55,306 bases of DNA from an uncultured Clostridia bacterium (GTDB taxonomy: Bacteria; Bacillota; Clostridia; Oscillospirales; Acutalibacteraceae), in assembly GCA_944384905.1 (NCBI GenBank), contig CALWVE010000019.1:1-55306 (forward strand), given 5' to 3'. Under the pieces are notes generated by a model. That model made no database searches. It was given only the letters and a program-made list of their open reading frames with translations, and was not told the DNA's origin. A program made the position numbers and the translations under genes. Below, in pieces: positions 48,810 through 55,306 of the stretch; within the stretch, counting starts at the first letter, position 1; each line of letters starts with the position of its first letter.

Positions 48810-50525
48810 ATGAAAAGCCAGGAAATTCGAAAGCTGGCCCCCGAAATGGACCCGCTGCGCATCGGCATGGGCTGGCAGGTCGAAGATCTTGATAAACCGC
48901 AGATTTTGATTGAAAGCACCTACGGGCAAAGTCATCCCGGCAGCGCTCACCTGTTGGAACTGGCGCAGAAAGCCTGTGCCGGTACAGATGCAGCCGGTGG
49001 TAAGGGGGCTTTGTATTTCGCCACGGATATCTGCGACGGTATGGCGCAGGGGCACGACGGCATTAACTATTCTTTAGCTTCCCGTGATACGATTGCCAAT
49101 CTGATCGAAATCCACGCCAATGCCACGCCGTTTGACGCGGGCGTTTTCCTTTCCAGCTGCGATAAATCGGTTCCGGCTCAGCTGATGGCCATCGGCCGGA
49201 TCAATATCCCGTCCATTATGGTGACCGGCGGCGTCATGGAAGCCGGCCCCGACCTGCTGACGCTCGAGCAGATCGGCATGTACAGCGCCATGTTCCAGCG
49301 CGGAGAAATTACGGAAGATCAGTTCCTTTTCTATAAACACCACGCCTGTCCCTCGTGCGGCGCCTGTTCGTTTATGGGAACGGCCTCGACGATGCAGATC
49401 ATGGCCGAAGCACTGGGCTTGATGCTGCCCGGCAGTGCCTTGATGCCGGCCACCTGCCCCGATCTGCGCGACGTCGCCCGCCGCGCCGGTAAACAAGCGG
49501 TTGAGCTGGCCCGTCTGGGTCTGACCGCCCGTCAGATTGTCACCAAAGAAAGCTTTGAAAATGCCGTAATGGTGCATGCCGCCATTTCCGGCTCTACCAA
49601 TACGCTGCTGCATCTGCCTGCAATCGCCCACGAATTCGGCATCGAAATCGACAGCGATACGTTCGACCGGATGCACCGCGGCGCGCACTACCTGCTGGAT
49701 ATCCGTCCCGCCGGACGCTGGCCCGCCCAATACTTCTATTATGCCGGCGGCGTGCCGCAGATCATGGAGGAAATCCGCGACCAGCTGCATCTGGACGTCA
49801 TGACCGTAACCGGCAAAACGCTGGGCGAAAACCTGGAAGAACTCCGGCACAACGGCTACTACGAAACCTGCGCCCGCTGGCTGAAAGGCACAGGGCTCAA
49901 GCGCACCGACATCATCCGCACATTTGACGAACCCATCGGCACAGACGGCACCATCGCCATTTTGAAAGGCAACCTTGCTCCCGAAGGCGCCGTAGTCAAG
50001 CACAGCGCCGTTCCCAAGGAAATGTTTAAGGCTACGCTGCGCGCCCGCCCGTTCAACTGTGAAGAAGACGCCATCGCCGCCGTTTTGCATCACGATATTC
50101 AGCCCGGTGACGCCGTCATCATCCGCTATGAAGGTCCTAAAGGAAGCGGCATGCCCGAAATGTTCTACACCACCGAGGCGATTTCCTCCGATCCGCAGCT
50201 TTCCGCTTCCATCGCGCTGATTACGGACGGCCGTTTCTCCGGCGCCAGCAAAGGCCCGGCGATCGGCCATGTCTCCCCGGAAGCAGCCGACGGCGGCCCG
50301 ATCGCGTTGGTAGAAGAAAACGACCTGATCGAGATCGATATTCCGCGCCGTGTACTGCGCATCTGCGGCATCAACGGGGAAATGAAAACGGAAGCAGAAA
50401 TCGCGGCTGTGCTGGAACAGCGCCGGCAGAATCTGCCCGCTTTTGAGAGCAAATACAAAAGCGGCGTGCTCAAGCTTTTCGCCGAACACGCTGTCTCCCC
50501 CATGAAAGGCGGTTACATGAAATGA
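48810..50525 (+). CDS. IlvD/Edd family sugar-acid dehydratase
   Basis: This 571-residue cytoplasmic dehydratase has iron-sulfur and substrate motifs of the family in FATDICDGMAQGHDGINYSLASRD, LSSCDKSVPAQLMA and HHACPSCGACSFMGTAST, then AISGSTNTLLHLPAIA. The C-terminal RYEGPKGSGMPEMF and LITDGRFSGASKGPAIGHVSPEA follow. True dihydroxy-acid dehydratase, phosphogluconate dehydratase and aldonate dehydratases share these. No branched-chain amino acid genes are near, while a GPH sugar transporter is divergent, so an aldonic or sugar acid such as xylonate or galactonate is the more likely substrate. It overlaps the next gene by four bases. Confidence 0.88.
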   Translation: MKSQEIRKLAPEMDPLRIGMGWQVEDLDKPQILIESTYGQSHPGSAHLLELAQKACAGTDAAGGKGALYFATDICDGMAQGHDGINYSLASRDTIANLIEIHANATPFDAGVFLSSCDKSVPAQLMAIGRINIPSIMVTGGVMEAGPDLLTLEQIGMYSAMFQRGEITEDQFLFYKHHACPSCGACSFMGTASTMQIMAEALGLMLPGSALMPATCPDLRDVARRAGKQAVELARLGLTARQIVTKESFENAVMVHAAISGSTNTLLHLPAIAHEFGIEIDSDTFDRMHRGAHYLLDIRPAGRWPAQYFYYAGGVPQIMEEIRDQLHLDVMTVTGKTLGENLEELRHNGYYETCARWLKGTGLKRTDIIRTFDEPIGTDGTIAILKGNLAPEGAVVKHSAVPKEMFKATLRARPFNCEEDAIAAVLHHDIQPGDAVIIRYEGPKGSGMPEMFYTTEAISSDPQLSASIALITDGRFSGASKGPAIGHVSPEAADGGPIALVEENDLIEIDIPRRVLRICGINGEMKTEAEIAAVLEQRRQNLPAFESKYKSGVLKLFAEHAVSPMKGGYMK

Positions 50526-51268
50526 GAACTCTTTCGATCGGCAACAGTTTTTCGCAGGACGCCACGCGCTGGCTGCACGATCTGGCTGAATCCGTCGGCT
50601 TCCCGCTGACGTGCGTCAACCTCTATATCGGCGGCTGCTCGCTGGAACAACACTGGAACAACGCCGAAACGGGTGCGGCTGTGTATGCCTATGAAGAAAA
50701 CGGCCTCGATACAGGCCGGAAAGTTTCGCTAACTGAAGCGCTGGAAGAGGGCGACTGGGATGTCGTCACCTTGCAGCAGGTCAGCGGGAAAAGCGGGCAA
50801 TACGAAACATATCAGCCCTATCTTAACAAGCTAGCGGCTTTCGTCCACGAAAAAGCGCCGCTCGCCCGGCTGATGATTCACCAGACCTGGGCCTATGAAA
50901 TCGGCAGCACACACGCCGATTTTGCGCGGTATGGCAACAGCCAGCTCGCCATGTACAACGCTTTGTGCGAAGCTTACGAACAGGCCGCGGACGCAATCGG
51001 CGCCGAAACGATTCCCTGCGGCGACATCATTCAGGTACTGCGCACCAAAGCGCCGTTTGACGTGCGCCACGGCGGCCTGTCTCTCTGCCGCGATGGGTTC
51101 CACCTCAGCTACACCTATGGCCGCTACGCCGTGGCGGCGGTTTGGCTTTCGGTGCTTTCGGGAGAAGAAGTCTCCCCCTGTGAATTTATTCCGCAGGTAC
51201 CGGATGAACCGGCTGATCCCGCGCTGCTGGAACTGATCCTCACCACGGTAGATGAAATTTTACAATAA
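50522..51268 (+). CDS. DUF4886 SGNH-type hydrolase
   Basis: This 248-residue protein begins MRTLSIGNSFSQDATRWLHDLA, the SGNH block I with serine (GNSFS). VVTLQQVSGKSG and MIHQTWAYEI follow as middle blocks, and CRDGFHLSYTYGRYAVAA carries the D-x-x-H dyad. No signal peptide is seen, so it is cytoplasmic. The family is related to sialate acetylesterases and GDSL lipases; deacylation of a sugar derivative is likely. It is translationally coupled to the dehydratase (ATGA), so it may remove an acyl group or open a lactone before dehydration. This is inferred. Confidence 0.82.
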   Translation: MRTLSIGNSFSQDATRWLHDLAESVGFPLTCVNLYIGGCSLEQHWNNAETGAAVYAYEENGLDTGRKVSLTEALEEGDWDVVTLQQVSGKSGQYETYQPYLNKLAAFVHEKAPLARLMIHQTWAYEIGSTHADFARYGNSQLAMYNALCEAYEQAADAIGAETIPCGDIIQVLRTKAPFDVRHGGLSLCRDGFHLSYTYGRYAVAAVWLSVLSGEEVSPCEFIPQVPDEPADPALLELILTTVDEILQ

Positions 51269-51278
51269 ATAGTAAGAA

Positions 51279-51310
51279 GGGCACGCAGTTTCCTGCGTGC
51301 CCGTTTTGTT
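51279..51310 (+). terminator. Terminator of the dehydratase operon
   Basis: GGGCACGCAG pairs perfectly with CTGCGTGCCC around TTTC, followed by GTTTTGTTT. Confidence 0.9.
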
Positions 51311-51341
51311 TACTGCCGTTCATTCTTGCCTCGACAGAGAA

Positions 51342-52091
51342 TCATTCATCGATATACCCGCTGCTGTCAAAATAAGGCGTCGCTTCCGTTTCGTCAAAAA
51401 TCCGGTAGAAATCGTCGACCAAGTTTTGCACCGGCTGGCCGTCATACTGATAAAGCGCTTCCTCATTGGAGAACGAATACAGCGTACCGTCGTCATTCAC
51501 GGTAAAAATAGCATGCTCAACATCCAACGAGGTATAACGCTCACCTTCCATATACAGGAACATGAGTACATGTTCGCCAACCTCAGGTTTGGTAATCATA
51601 GTGTCTTCTTCGCCGCCAATAAAAAACTGCATCTGCTGCTGCGATTCCGGAATATCGCCATACCATACATGTTCCAGATCAAGAGTATAAACCATATCGA
51701 TTGTGGTCATGCCAACGCCATATTTTTCGTGCATTGCTTCGTTTGTTTCTGCATCTTCAAACATGGGATGCTCCCATTCCTCTTGATAAACAATCTTGCC
51801 TTCGATAATGCAGAAATTAGACACCTTTGGCTGCTTAGCCATCCAGGCATAGGCTTCCAAACACGGAGGAGCTAATCTCGACGCCATAAACAACCGTTCA
51901 TCCGAAAGCAAAACTTTTTCCGAGGGATCGATCAGCTCCCGATCCGGGGCGTCCGGCACATCGGGTTTTAATTCAGAAACAGATGAAACTGCTATTTTTG
52001 ATGAAATCGAACGGCTAACAAAATATCCACCCACCAGTAAACACACGCAAAGGATACTGGCAACACTGAGAATGGTTCGTTTCTTCAACAT
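51342..52091 (-). CDS. Membrane-anchored extracytoplasmic protein of unknown function
   Basis: This 249-residue protein has an N-terminal membrane anchor (about residues 6-26, TILSVASILCVCLLVGGYFV) and an outer part rich in acidic residues. A segment IIEGKIVYQEEW ... LEHVWYGDIPESQQQMQFF resembles the pattern in the lipoprotein cut by the left edge, and GEHVLMFLYMEGERYTSL follows. ATG 52091 follows AGGGGTGA. It lies 15 nt after the matrixin-type protease gene and is surely cotranscribed with it, so it could be its partner, inhibitor or substrate. I do not recognise the family. Confidence 0.75.
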   Translation of the reverse strand: MLKKRTILSVASILCVCLLVGGYFVSRSISSKIAVSSVSELKPDVPDAPDRELIDPSEKVLLSDERLFMASRLAPPCLEAYAWMAKQPKVSNFCIIEGKIVYQEEWEHPMFEDAETNEAMHEKYGVGMTTIDMVYTLDLEHVWYGDIPESQQQMQFFIGGEEDTMITKPEVGEHVLMFLYMEGERYTSLDVEHAIFTVNDDGTLYSFSNEEALYQYDGQPVQNLVDDFYRIFDETEATPYFDSSGYIDE

Positions 52092-52106
52092 GATACTCAC
52101 CCCTTT

Positions 52107-52676
52107 TTATCCATACCAGTTCCGAATATCGTTTACATCGTGTTGTTGAACAGTGCTATATTCTCCATCATTAGGATACATAATAGACGGAACATTGGTT
52201 GTATGTCCCAAACCCAAAACATGACCTAGTTCATGTTTTACAACATACGCATTAGCACACGAAGGGTTTACAAACACTATCGAATAGTATGCCGTCCCAG
52301 AATTAAACCCTGTAGTAATACCTGGACCCCAATAACAACTCCACAAATTTTCACTGTTTCTTAAAGCTGTTTGAGCCACATAAAACTTTCCATCTGTCCA
52401 TTCTTCAGGATCAGCAAAATCAACTTTTGAATTTGTATATGATTCCCAATGGAAAGTTGTTACTCCTGTCTTATTATTCCATTCGTTAAAGGAATTCGCT
52501 ATTAGCGAAGAATTAATGTTTCCTGCCTCATCCGCATTTACAGGCAGGTTCTGTATATTATACCACCGATAACTTCTTGTAGAACTCACCTCATGCGCCG
52601 ATGTATGAAATGTTAAAGACAGAATGGAAACAAGCGCAACTGCAAATGAAACAATTCTTTTTGCTTTTCGAGTCAT
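52107..52676 (-). CDS. Secreted matrixin-type zinc metalloprotease
   Basis: This 189-residue protein has a signal peptide (residues 1 to about 27, cleavage near TSAHE). The zinc site HELGHVLGLGHTT carries three histidines and the catalytic glutamate, and PSIMYP gives the Met-turn, so it is a metzincin of the matrixin/archaemetzincin-like type. There is no long pro-domain or C-terminal domain, so it is near the minimal size. The gene and its upstream region are much richer in A+T than the surroundings, suggesting recent transfer. The target is unknown; a role on host or self surface proteins is possible. It is first in a two-gene unit. Confidence 0.85.
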   Translation of the reverse strand: MTRKAKRIVSFAVALVSILSLTFHTSAHEVSSTRSYRWYNIQNLPVNADEAGNINSSLIANSFNEWNNKTGVTTFHWESYTNSKVDFADPEEWTDGKFYVAQTALRNSENLWSCYWGPGITTGFNSGTAYYSIVFVNPSCANAYVVKHELGHVLGLGHTTNVPSIMYPNDGEYSTVQQHDVNDIRNWYG

Positions 52677-52950
52677 AGGAATTTTTCCCTCCTTATTTAC
52701 GGAGATTTTTTAAATTACGAATTAAGTACCATTAGGCTTAAATCGTTTTAAATCCTATCACCTCCTATTAAACAATAAAATTACTTGCTTATCACCCATT
52801 TTCTATAAAAATTATCATTATTTATTTTATGGTTACTTTTAAATATCCGTTCAAAGCAACCCAAAAATCTGTTTCTGTTATTATTGTATTTTATTACTAT
52901 AAAAATATCAACTGTTATTAAAAAAATATTTTATTTGTTCAATCAAACAT
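52677..52950. other. Gene-free AT-rich stretch upstream of the protease
   Basis: No coding region is supported. Base composition is far more A+T than the rest of the window, with many short A/T runs. It probably holds the protease promoter, but no pair of hexamers stands out against this background. Confidence 0.5.
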
Positions 52951-52983
52951 AAAAAAGGCAGGTTCTCGTGAAAGAACCTGCCT
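52951..52983 (-). terminator. Terminator of the aldo/keto reductase operon
   Basis: GGCAGGTTCT pairs with AGAACCTGCC around a short loop, with TTTTTT on the minus strand side. Confidence 0.9.
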
Positions 52984-53028
52984 TAAAAGATTGGATATTT
53001 TTTATTTGCGGAAAGCTTCTGCCTCAGA

Positions 53029-54036
53029 TTACTCGCCAAACTCTTCCGCCGATTTCTTCAGCATCTGACGGATCGGCAGCTCATACGGACAGCGTGTTTC
53101 GCACGCGCCGCAGCCGATGCACGCGCTTGCCTTCACGTCCAGCGTGGCATACCGCTGGCGCGCCCAATCGGCCAGACCGTACCGCTCGAGATACCCGGCA
53201 AACAGGAACACGCTCGGGATCTGAATATCCACCGTACACGGCGCGCAGTAATTGCAGCGGCGGCAGAAGTTGCTGCCCAGCTGTTTGCGCACTTCATCGA
53301 TCTTTTCCTGTTCTTCGGCGGTCAGCGGGGACTTGTTCCCGGCCACCGCGGCATTCTGGCGGATTTCATCCACGCTGTACATGCCGGGAATCGTCACCGT
53401 CACATCGGGATTGTTCAGCACAAAACGCAGCGCCAGCTCGCCGTCTTCGATTGCACCGCCGGCCAGCGGCTTCATATCGATAAAGCCGATATTCTTTTCC
53501 CGGCAGCGGCGGATCAGTTCTTCTCCCTGCGTTTCCACAATATTATACGGGAACATGATCGTTTCCACCCATGGCAGCTCGAGCGCGCGCTCAAACACCT
53601 GTACGGAATGGCAGGTCAGACCCAGATGACCAATTTTTCCGGCCGCTTTCGCTTCGAGCAGAGCTTCCAGCGCGCCGCCTTCCCCAACGATCGTATCGAG
53701 CGCTTCCATGCCGGGGTTATGTACCTGATACAGGTCGATATAATCGGTGCGCAGGTTTTTCAGGCTCGTTTCGATATCGCGCGCCATATCTTCGCGGGTT
53801 TTGGAACCGCTCTTGGTGGCTACCACAAACCGGTCGCGCAAGCCTTCCATCGCCGCGCCGATATATTCCTCGCTAACCGTATAGGCGCGCGCGGTATCCA
53901 AGTAGTTGATGCCGAGTTCCACCAGCGTTTCAAACAGCGGACGCGCTTCTTCCTGCTTGATCCGCTGAATCGGAATGCCGCCGAACCCGATCTTCGAAAT
54001 TTTAAGCCCCGTTTTTCCCAGAACCGTGTATTCCAT
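53029..54036 (-). CDS. Aldo/keto reductase with C-terminal 4Fe-4S ferredoxin domain
   Basis: This 335-residue cytoplasmic protein has an aldo/keto reductase barrel (YTVLGKTGLKISKIGFGG, then LDTARAYTVSEEYIGAA with the catalytic Asp and Tyr, and IGHLGLTCHS) over residues 1 to about 260. The C-terminal domain has cysteines in NFCRRCNYCAPC and ACIGCGACETRCPYELP, the latter typical of a [4Fe-4S] cluster. It probably couples aldehyde or ketone reduction to ferredoxin-like electron flow. It is 21 nt upstream of its operon end; dut lies 21 nt before it. The ribosome site is GGGAGG. Confidence 0.92.
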   Translation of the reverse strand: MEYTVLGKTGLKISKIGFGGIPIQRIKQEEARPLFETLVELGINYLDTARAYTVSEEYIGAAMEGLRDRFVVATKSGSKTREDMARDIETSLKNLRTDYIDLYQVHNPGMEALDTIVGEGGALEALLEAKAAGKIGHLGLTCHSVQVFERALELPWVETIMFPYNIVETQGEELIRRCREKNIGFIDMKPLAGGAIEDGELALRFVLNNPDVTVTIPGMYSVDEIRQNAAVAGNKSPLTAEEQEKIDEVRKQLGSNFCRRCNYCAPCTVDIQIPSVFLFAGYLERYGLADWARQRYATLDVKASACIGCGACETRCPYELPIRQMLKKSAEEFGE

Positions 54037-54057
54037 AAAAAGCCTCCCGTTTTCCGT

Positions 54058-54507
54058 TTATTTAGAACCGGTCGAACCCCAGCCGCCTTCGCCGCGGTTC
54101 GTATCGGAAAGAGTATCCGTTTCTTCAAACGCAGCCACCACATAAGGGGTTACGATCAGCTGCGCCAGCCGTTCGCCGGGCTCCAGCGTCTGCGGCACAG
54201 CGCCGTGATTGTGCATGGCTACCATCAGCTCGCCGCGATAATCGGAATCGATCACGCCGACTTTATTGGCCGGTGCCAGTCCGCGCTTGAGCGCCAGACC
54301 GCTGCGGGCATATACCAAACCGGCATAGCCATCGGGCAGTTCGATCGCCAGACCCGTATGAATCAGCACCGTTTCGCCGGGTGCAACGGTGACAGGCTGC
54401 GGTTCACAGGCATACAGATCAGCGCCCGCGGCCCACGGCGTGGCATAGGTTGGTAGCGTTGCCGCCGGGTTGAGTTTTTTAACTTTTACAGGAACGTGAA
54501 TATTCAC
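54058..54507 (-). CDS. dut: dUTP diphosphatase
   Basis: This 149-residue trimeric enzyme hydrolyses dUTP to dUMP and pyrophosphate, keeping uracil out of DNA. Motif 1 AAGADLYA, motif 2 YARSGLALKRG, motif 3 KVGVIDSDYRGEL with the catalytic Asp, motif 4 GERLAQLIV and motif 5 RGEGGWGSTG are all present. The start is GTG 54507 (VNIHVPVKV), supported by AAAGGAGA; upstream open codons are not supported. It is probably cotranscribed with the reductase gene 21 nt downstream. Confidence 0.95.
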   Translation of the reverse strand: MNIHVPVKVKKLNPAATLPTYATPWAAGADLYACEPQPVTVAPGETVLIHTGLAIELPDGYAGLVYARSGLALKRGLAPANKVGVIDSDYRGELMVAMHNHGAVPQTLEPGERLAQLIVTPYVVAAFEETDTLSDTNRGEGGWGSTGSK

Positions 54508-54601
54508 AGCATTTTCTCCTTTGGTTTGAATGTCGCCCGGAAACCAGGCGGTCTTATTATACCGCTTCTCGGCTTTAGCCGCAAGAGCGTGCCGTTTCAC
54601 T

Positions 54602-55114
54602 TTAGGCCGAACATTCCCGTTCCATCAGAATGACTTCCACATTTTCCTCGCGGACTTTACTTTCTCCCGTAGCGGAAAAGCCCATTTTCTGCCAGAAGTG
54701 CTTGCTCTGCGGATTGATTTTTACACAGCCCAGCCGCATTTTGCCAAAACCCGCCTGACGGCAATAGGCGACTACATCCGAAATAATCCGGCTGCCGCTT
54801 CCTTTGCCCTGCTCCGCGGCATCTACCATAAACCAGCCGATAAAAGCCGTACCAGCCTGCGGATAACCGTCGATCAGATCCAGCAAAGCGACCAGCCGCT
54901 CGCCGGAAAAGAACCCGACAAAATATTTGTCTTCCATGGTTTTATCGGGCGGAAGCGCCGTCAGGTCTTCGCGCAGATTTTCCAGCGTAGGCTGCATTTT
55001 CAGGTGTTCATAGTAAAGCGGATTGGAAAGGCAAAGCGCAAGCATTGCTTCCAGATCGTCCTCAATCAGCGGGCGCACAGTGTATTCTTTTGAAAACTGC
55101 TGATAATCAAGCAT
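54602..55114 (-). CDS. GNAT family N-acetyltransferase
   Basis: This 170-residue acetyltransferase starts MLDYQQFSKEYTVRPLIEDD. The acetyl-CoA binding region is FMVDAAEQGKGSGSRIISDV (the Q-x-x-G-x-G loop) and the last strand-helix is LGCVKINPQSKHFWQKMGF. The start ATG 55114 follows GGGAGGA; the longer open frame would run across a hairpin and the structured repeat. The substrate is unknown (an amine of a small molecule or protein). It lies 94 nt before dut on the same strand. Confidence 0.88.
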   Translation of the reverse strand: MLDYQQFSKEYTVRPLIEDDLEAMLALCLSNPLYYEHLKMQPTLENLREDLTALPPDKTMEDKYFVGFFSGERLVALLDLIDGYPQAGTAFIGWFMVDAAEQGKGSGSRIISDVVAYCRQAGFGKMRLGCVKINPQSKHFWQKMGFSATGESKVREENVEVILMERECSA

Positions 55115-55125
55115 ATAATCCTCCC

Positions 55126-55149
55126 AAAAAGAATGCCCGCTTAGCGGGC
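55126..55149 (-). terminator. Terminator-like hairpin just before the GNAT gene
   Basis: GCCCGC-TAA-GCGGGC followed by ATTCTTTTT on the minus strand, only 10 nt before the GNAT ribosome site. It could end an upstream transcript beyond the window or act on the GNAT message. Confidence 0.5.
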
Positions 55150-55186
55150 GAGTAAAAGATGTCGATAAATCTATAATGGAAACATT

Positions 55187-55306
55187 AAAGTTTTCGTCCA
55201 GGTCTTCGCTGCCGCTACGGTCGGCGCCTTGTTTGTGTGCCACTGGCACACGGCGCCCTTTTTCAAAAGGTGGTGGGGTGAAGGGGCGAAGCCCTTCCCG
55301 CTCTCC
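55187..55306. repeat. Structured non-coding repeat, copy 2 (cut by right edge)
   Basis: Two blocks match copy 1 at 12264-12430 in inverse orientation: 14 nt (55187-55200) and 23 nt (55257-55279). Between them copy 2 has 56 nt absent from copy 1, including a GTGTGCC-ACT-GGCACAC hairpin (55235-55251) nested within GGCGCC arms. GGGC-GAA-GCCC follows the core. The element continues past the window. Confidence 0.65.

Overview
The window looks like a chromosomal segment of a moderately GC-rich Gram-positive gut-type Clostridium relative, plausibly Oscillospirales/Ruminococcaceae. The reasons are the type III glutamine synthetase, a spoVAE gene, ylmH, lipoprotein signal peptides of the Firmicutes kind, strong AGGAGG ribosome sites, many sugar-acid and glycoside genes, and no outer-membrane genes. 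The genus is inferred, not proven. Two tRNAs (Gly-CCC, Val-GAC) are present. No rRNA, CRISPR array, phage or transposase was seen.

Layout. 1-346: start of a lipoprotein gene running off the left edge. 516-4257 (minus): four-gene sugar operon (two Gfo/Idh/MocA dehydrogenases, two ThuA-type proteins) with a divergent AraC regulator at 4388. 5320-9577: MATE exporter, YlmH, a 61-residue protein carrying a decarboxylase-pump signature, a split chromate-type transporter and a CBS-domain protein behind a structured leader. 9692-14709: tRNA-Gly, glutamine synthetase III behind a terminator-like leader, a highly structured repeat, spoVAE, tRNA-Val, alanine racemase and a small nucleotide-fold protein. 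14767-15888: an anion permease.

16020-28548 (plus): a ten-gene, tightly overlapping surface-glycan operon. It encodes an ABC-2 exporter whose permease is fused to a 460-residue SRDG/DxGW domain, its ATPase, a HAD protein with the same SRDG domain, two transferases with the EDG/HP motifs of bacterial sialyltransferases, two GT2 enzymes, a CMP-Kdo-synthetase homologue, a pyruvate-type aldolase and a HAD phosphatase. Read together these look like a complete route to a CMP-activated ulosonic acid, its polymerisation and its export.

28657-37102: a cytoplasmic heparinase II/III protein, a heterodimeric multidrug ABC exporter (minus) behind a 250-nt structured leader with a 7-codon leader ORF, and a GH3 glycosidase. 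37283-45092 (minus): a complete oppABCDF peptide transporter with two unusual insertions, a seven-repeat RCC1-like propeller in the outer loop of OppC and a roughly 175-residue charged helical insert in OppF. 45495-51268: cysteine desulfidase, a GPH symporter, and a divergent IlvD/Edd dehydratase with a DUF4886 esterase. 51342-52676: an AT-rich pair, a membrane-anchored protein and a secreted matrixin-type zinc protease. 53029-55306: ferredoxin-type aldo/keto reductase, dUTPase, GNAT acetyltransferase, then a second copy of the structured repeat at the right edge.

The most promising unexplained systems are the RCC1-decorated peptide permease and the CMP-ulosonic acid glycan operon with its SRDG-exporter fusion.
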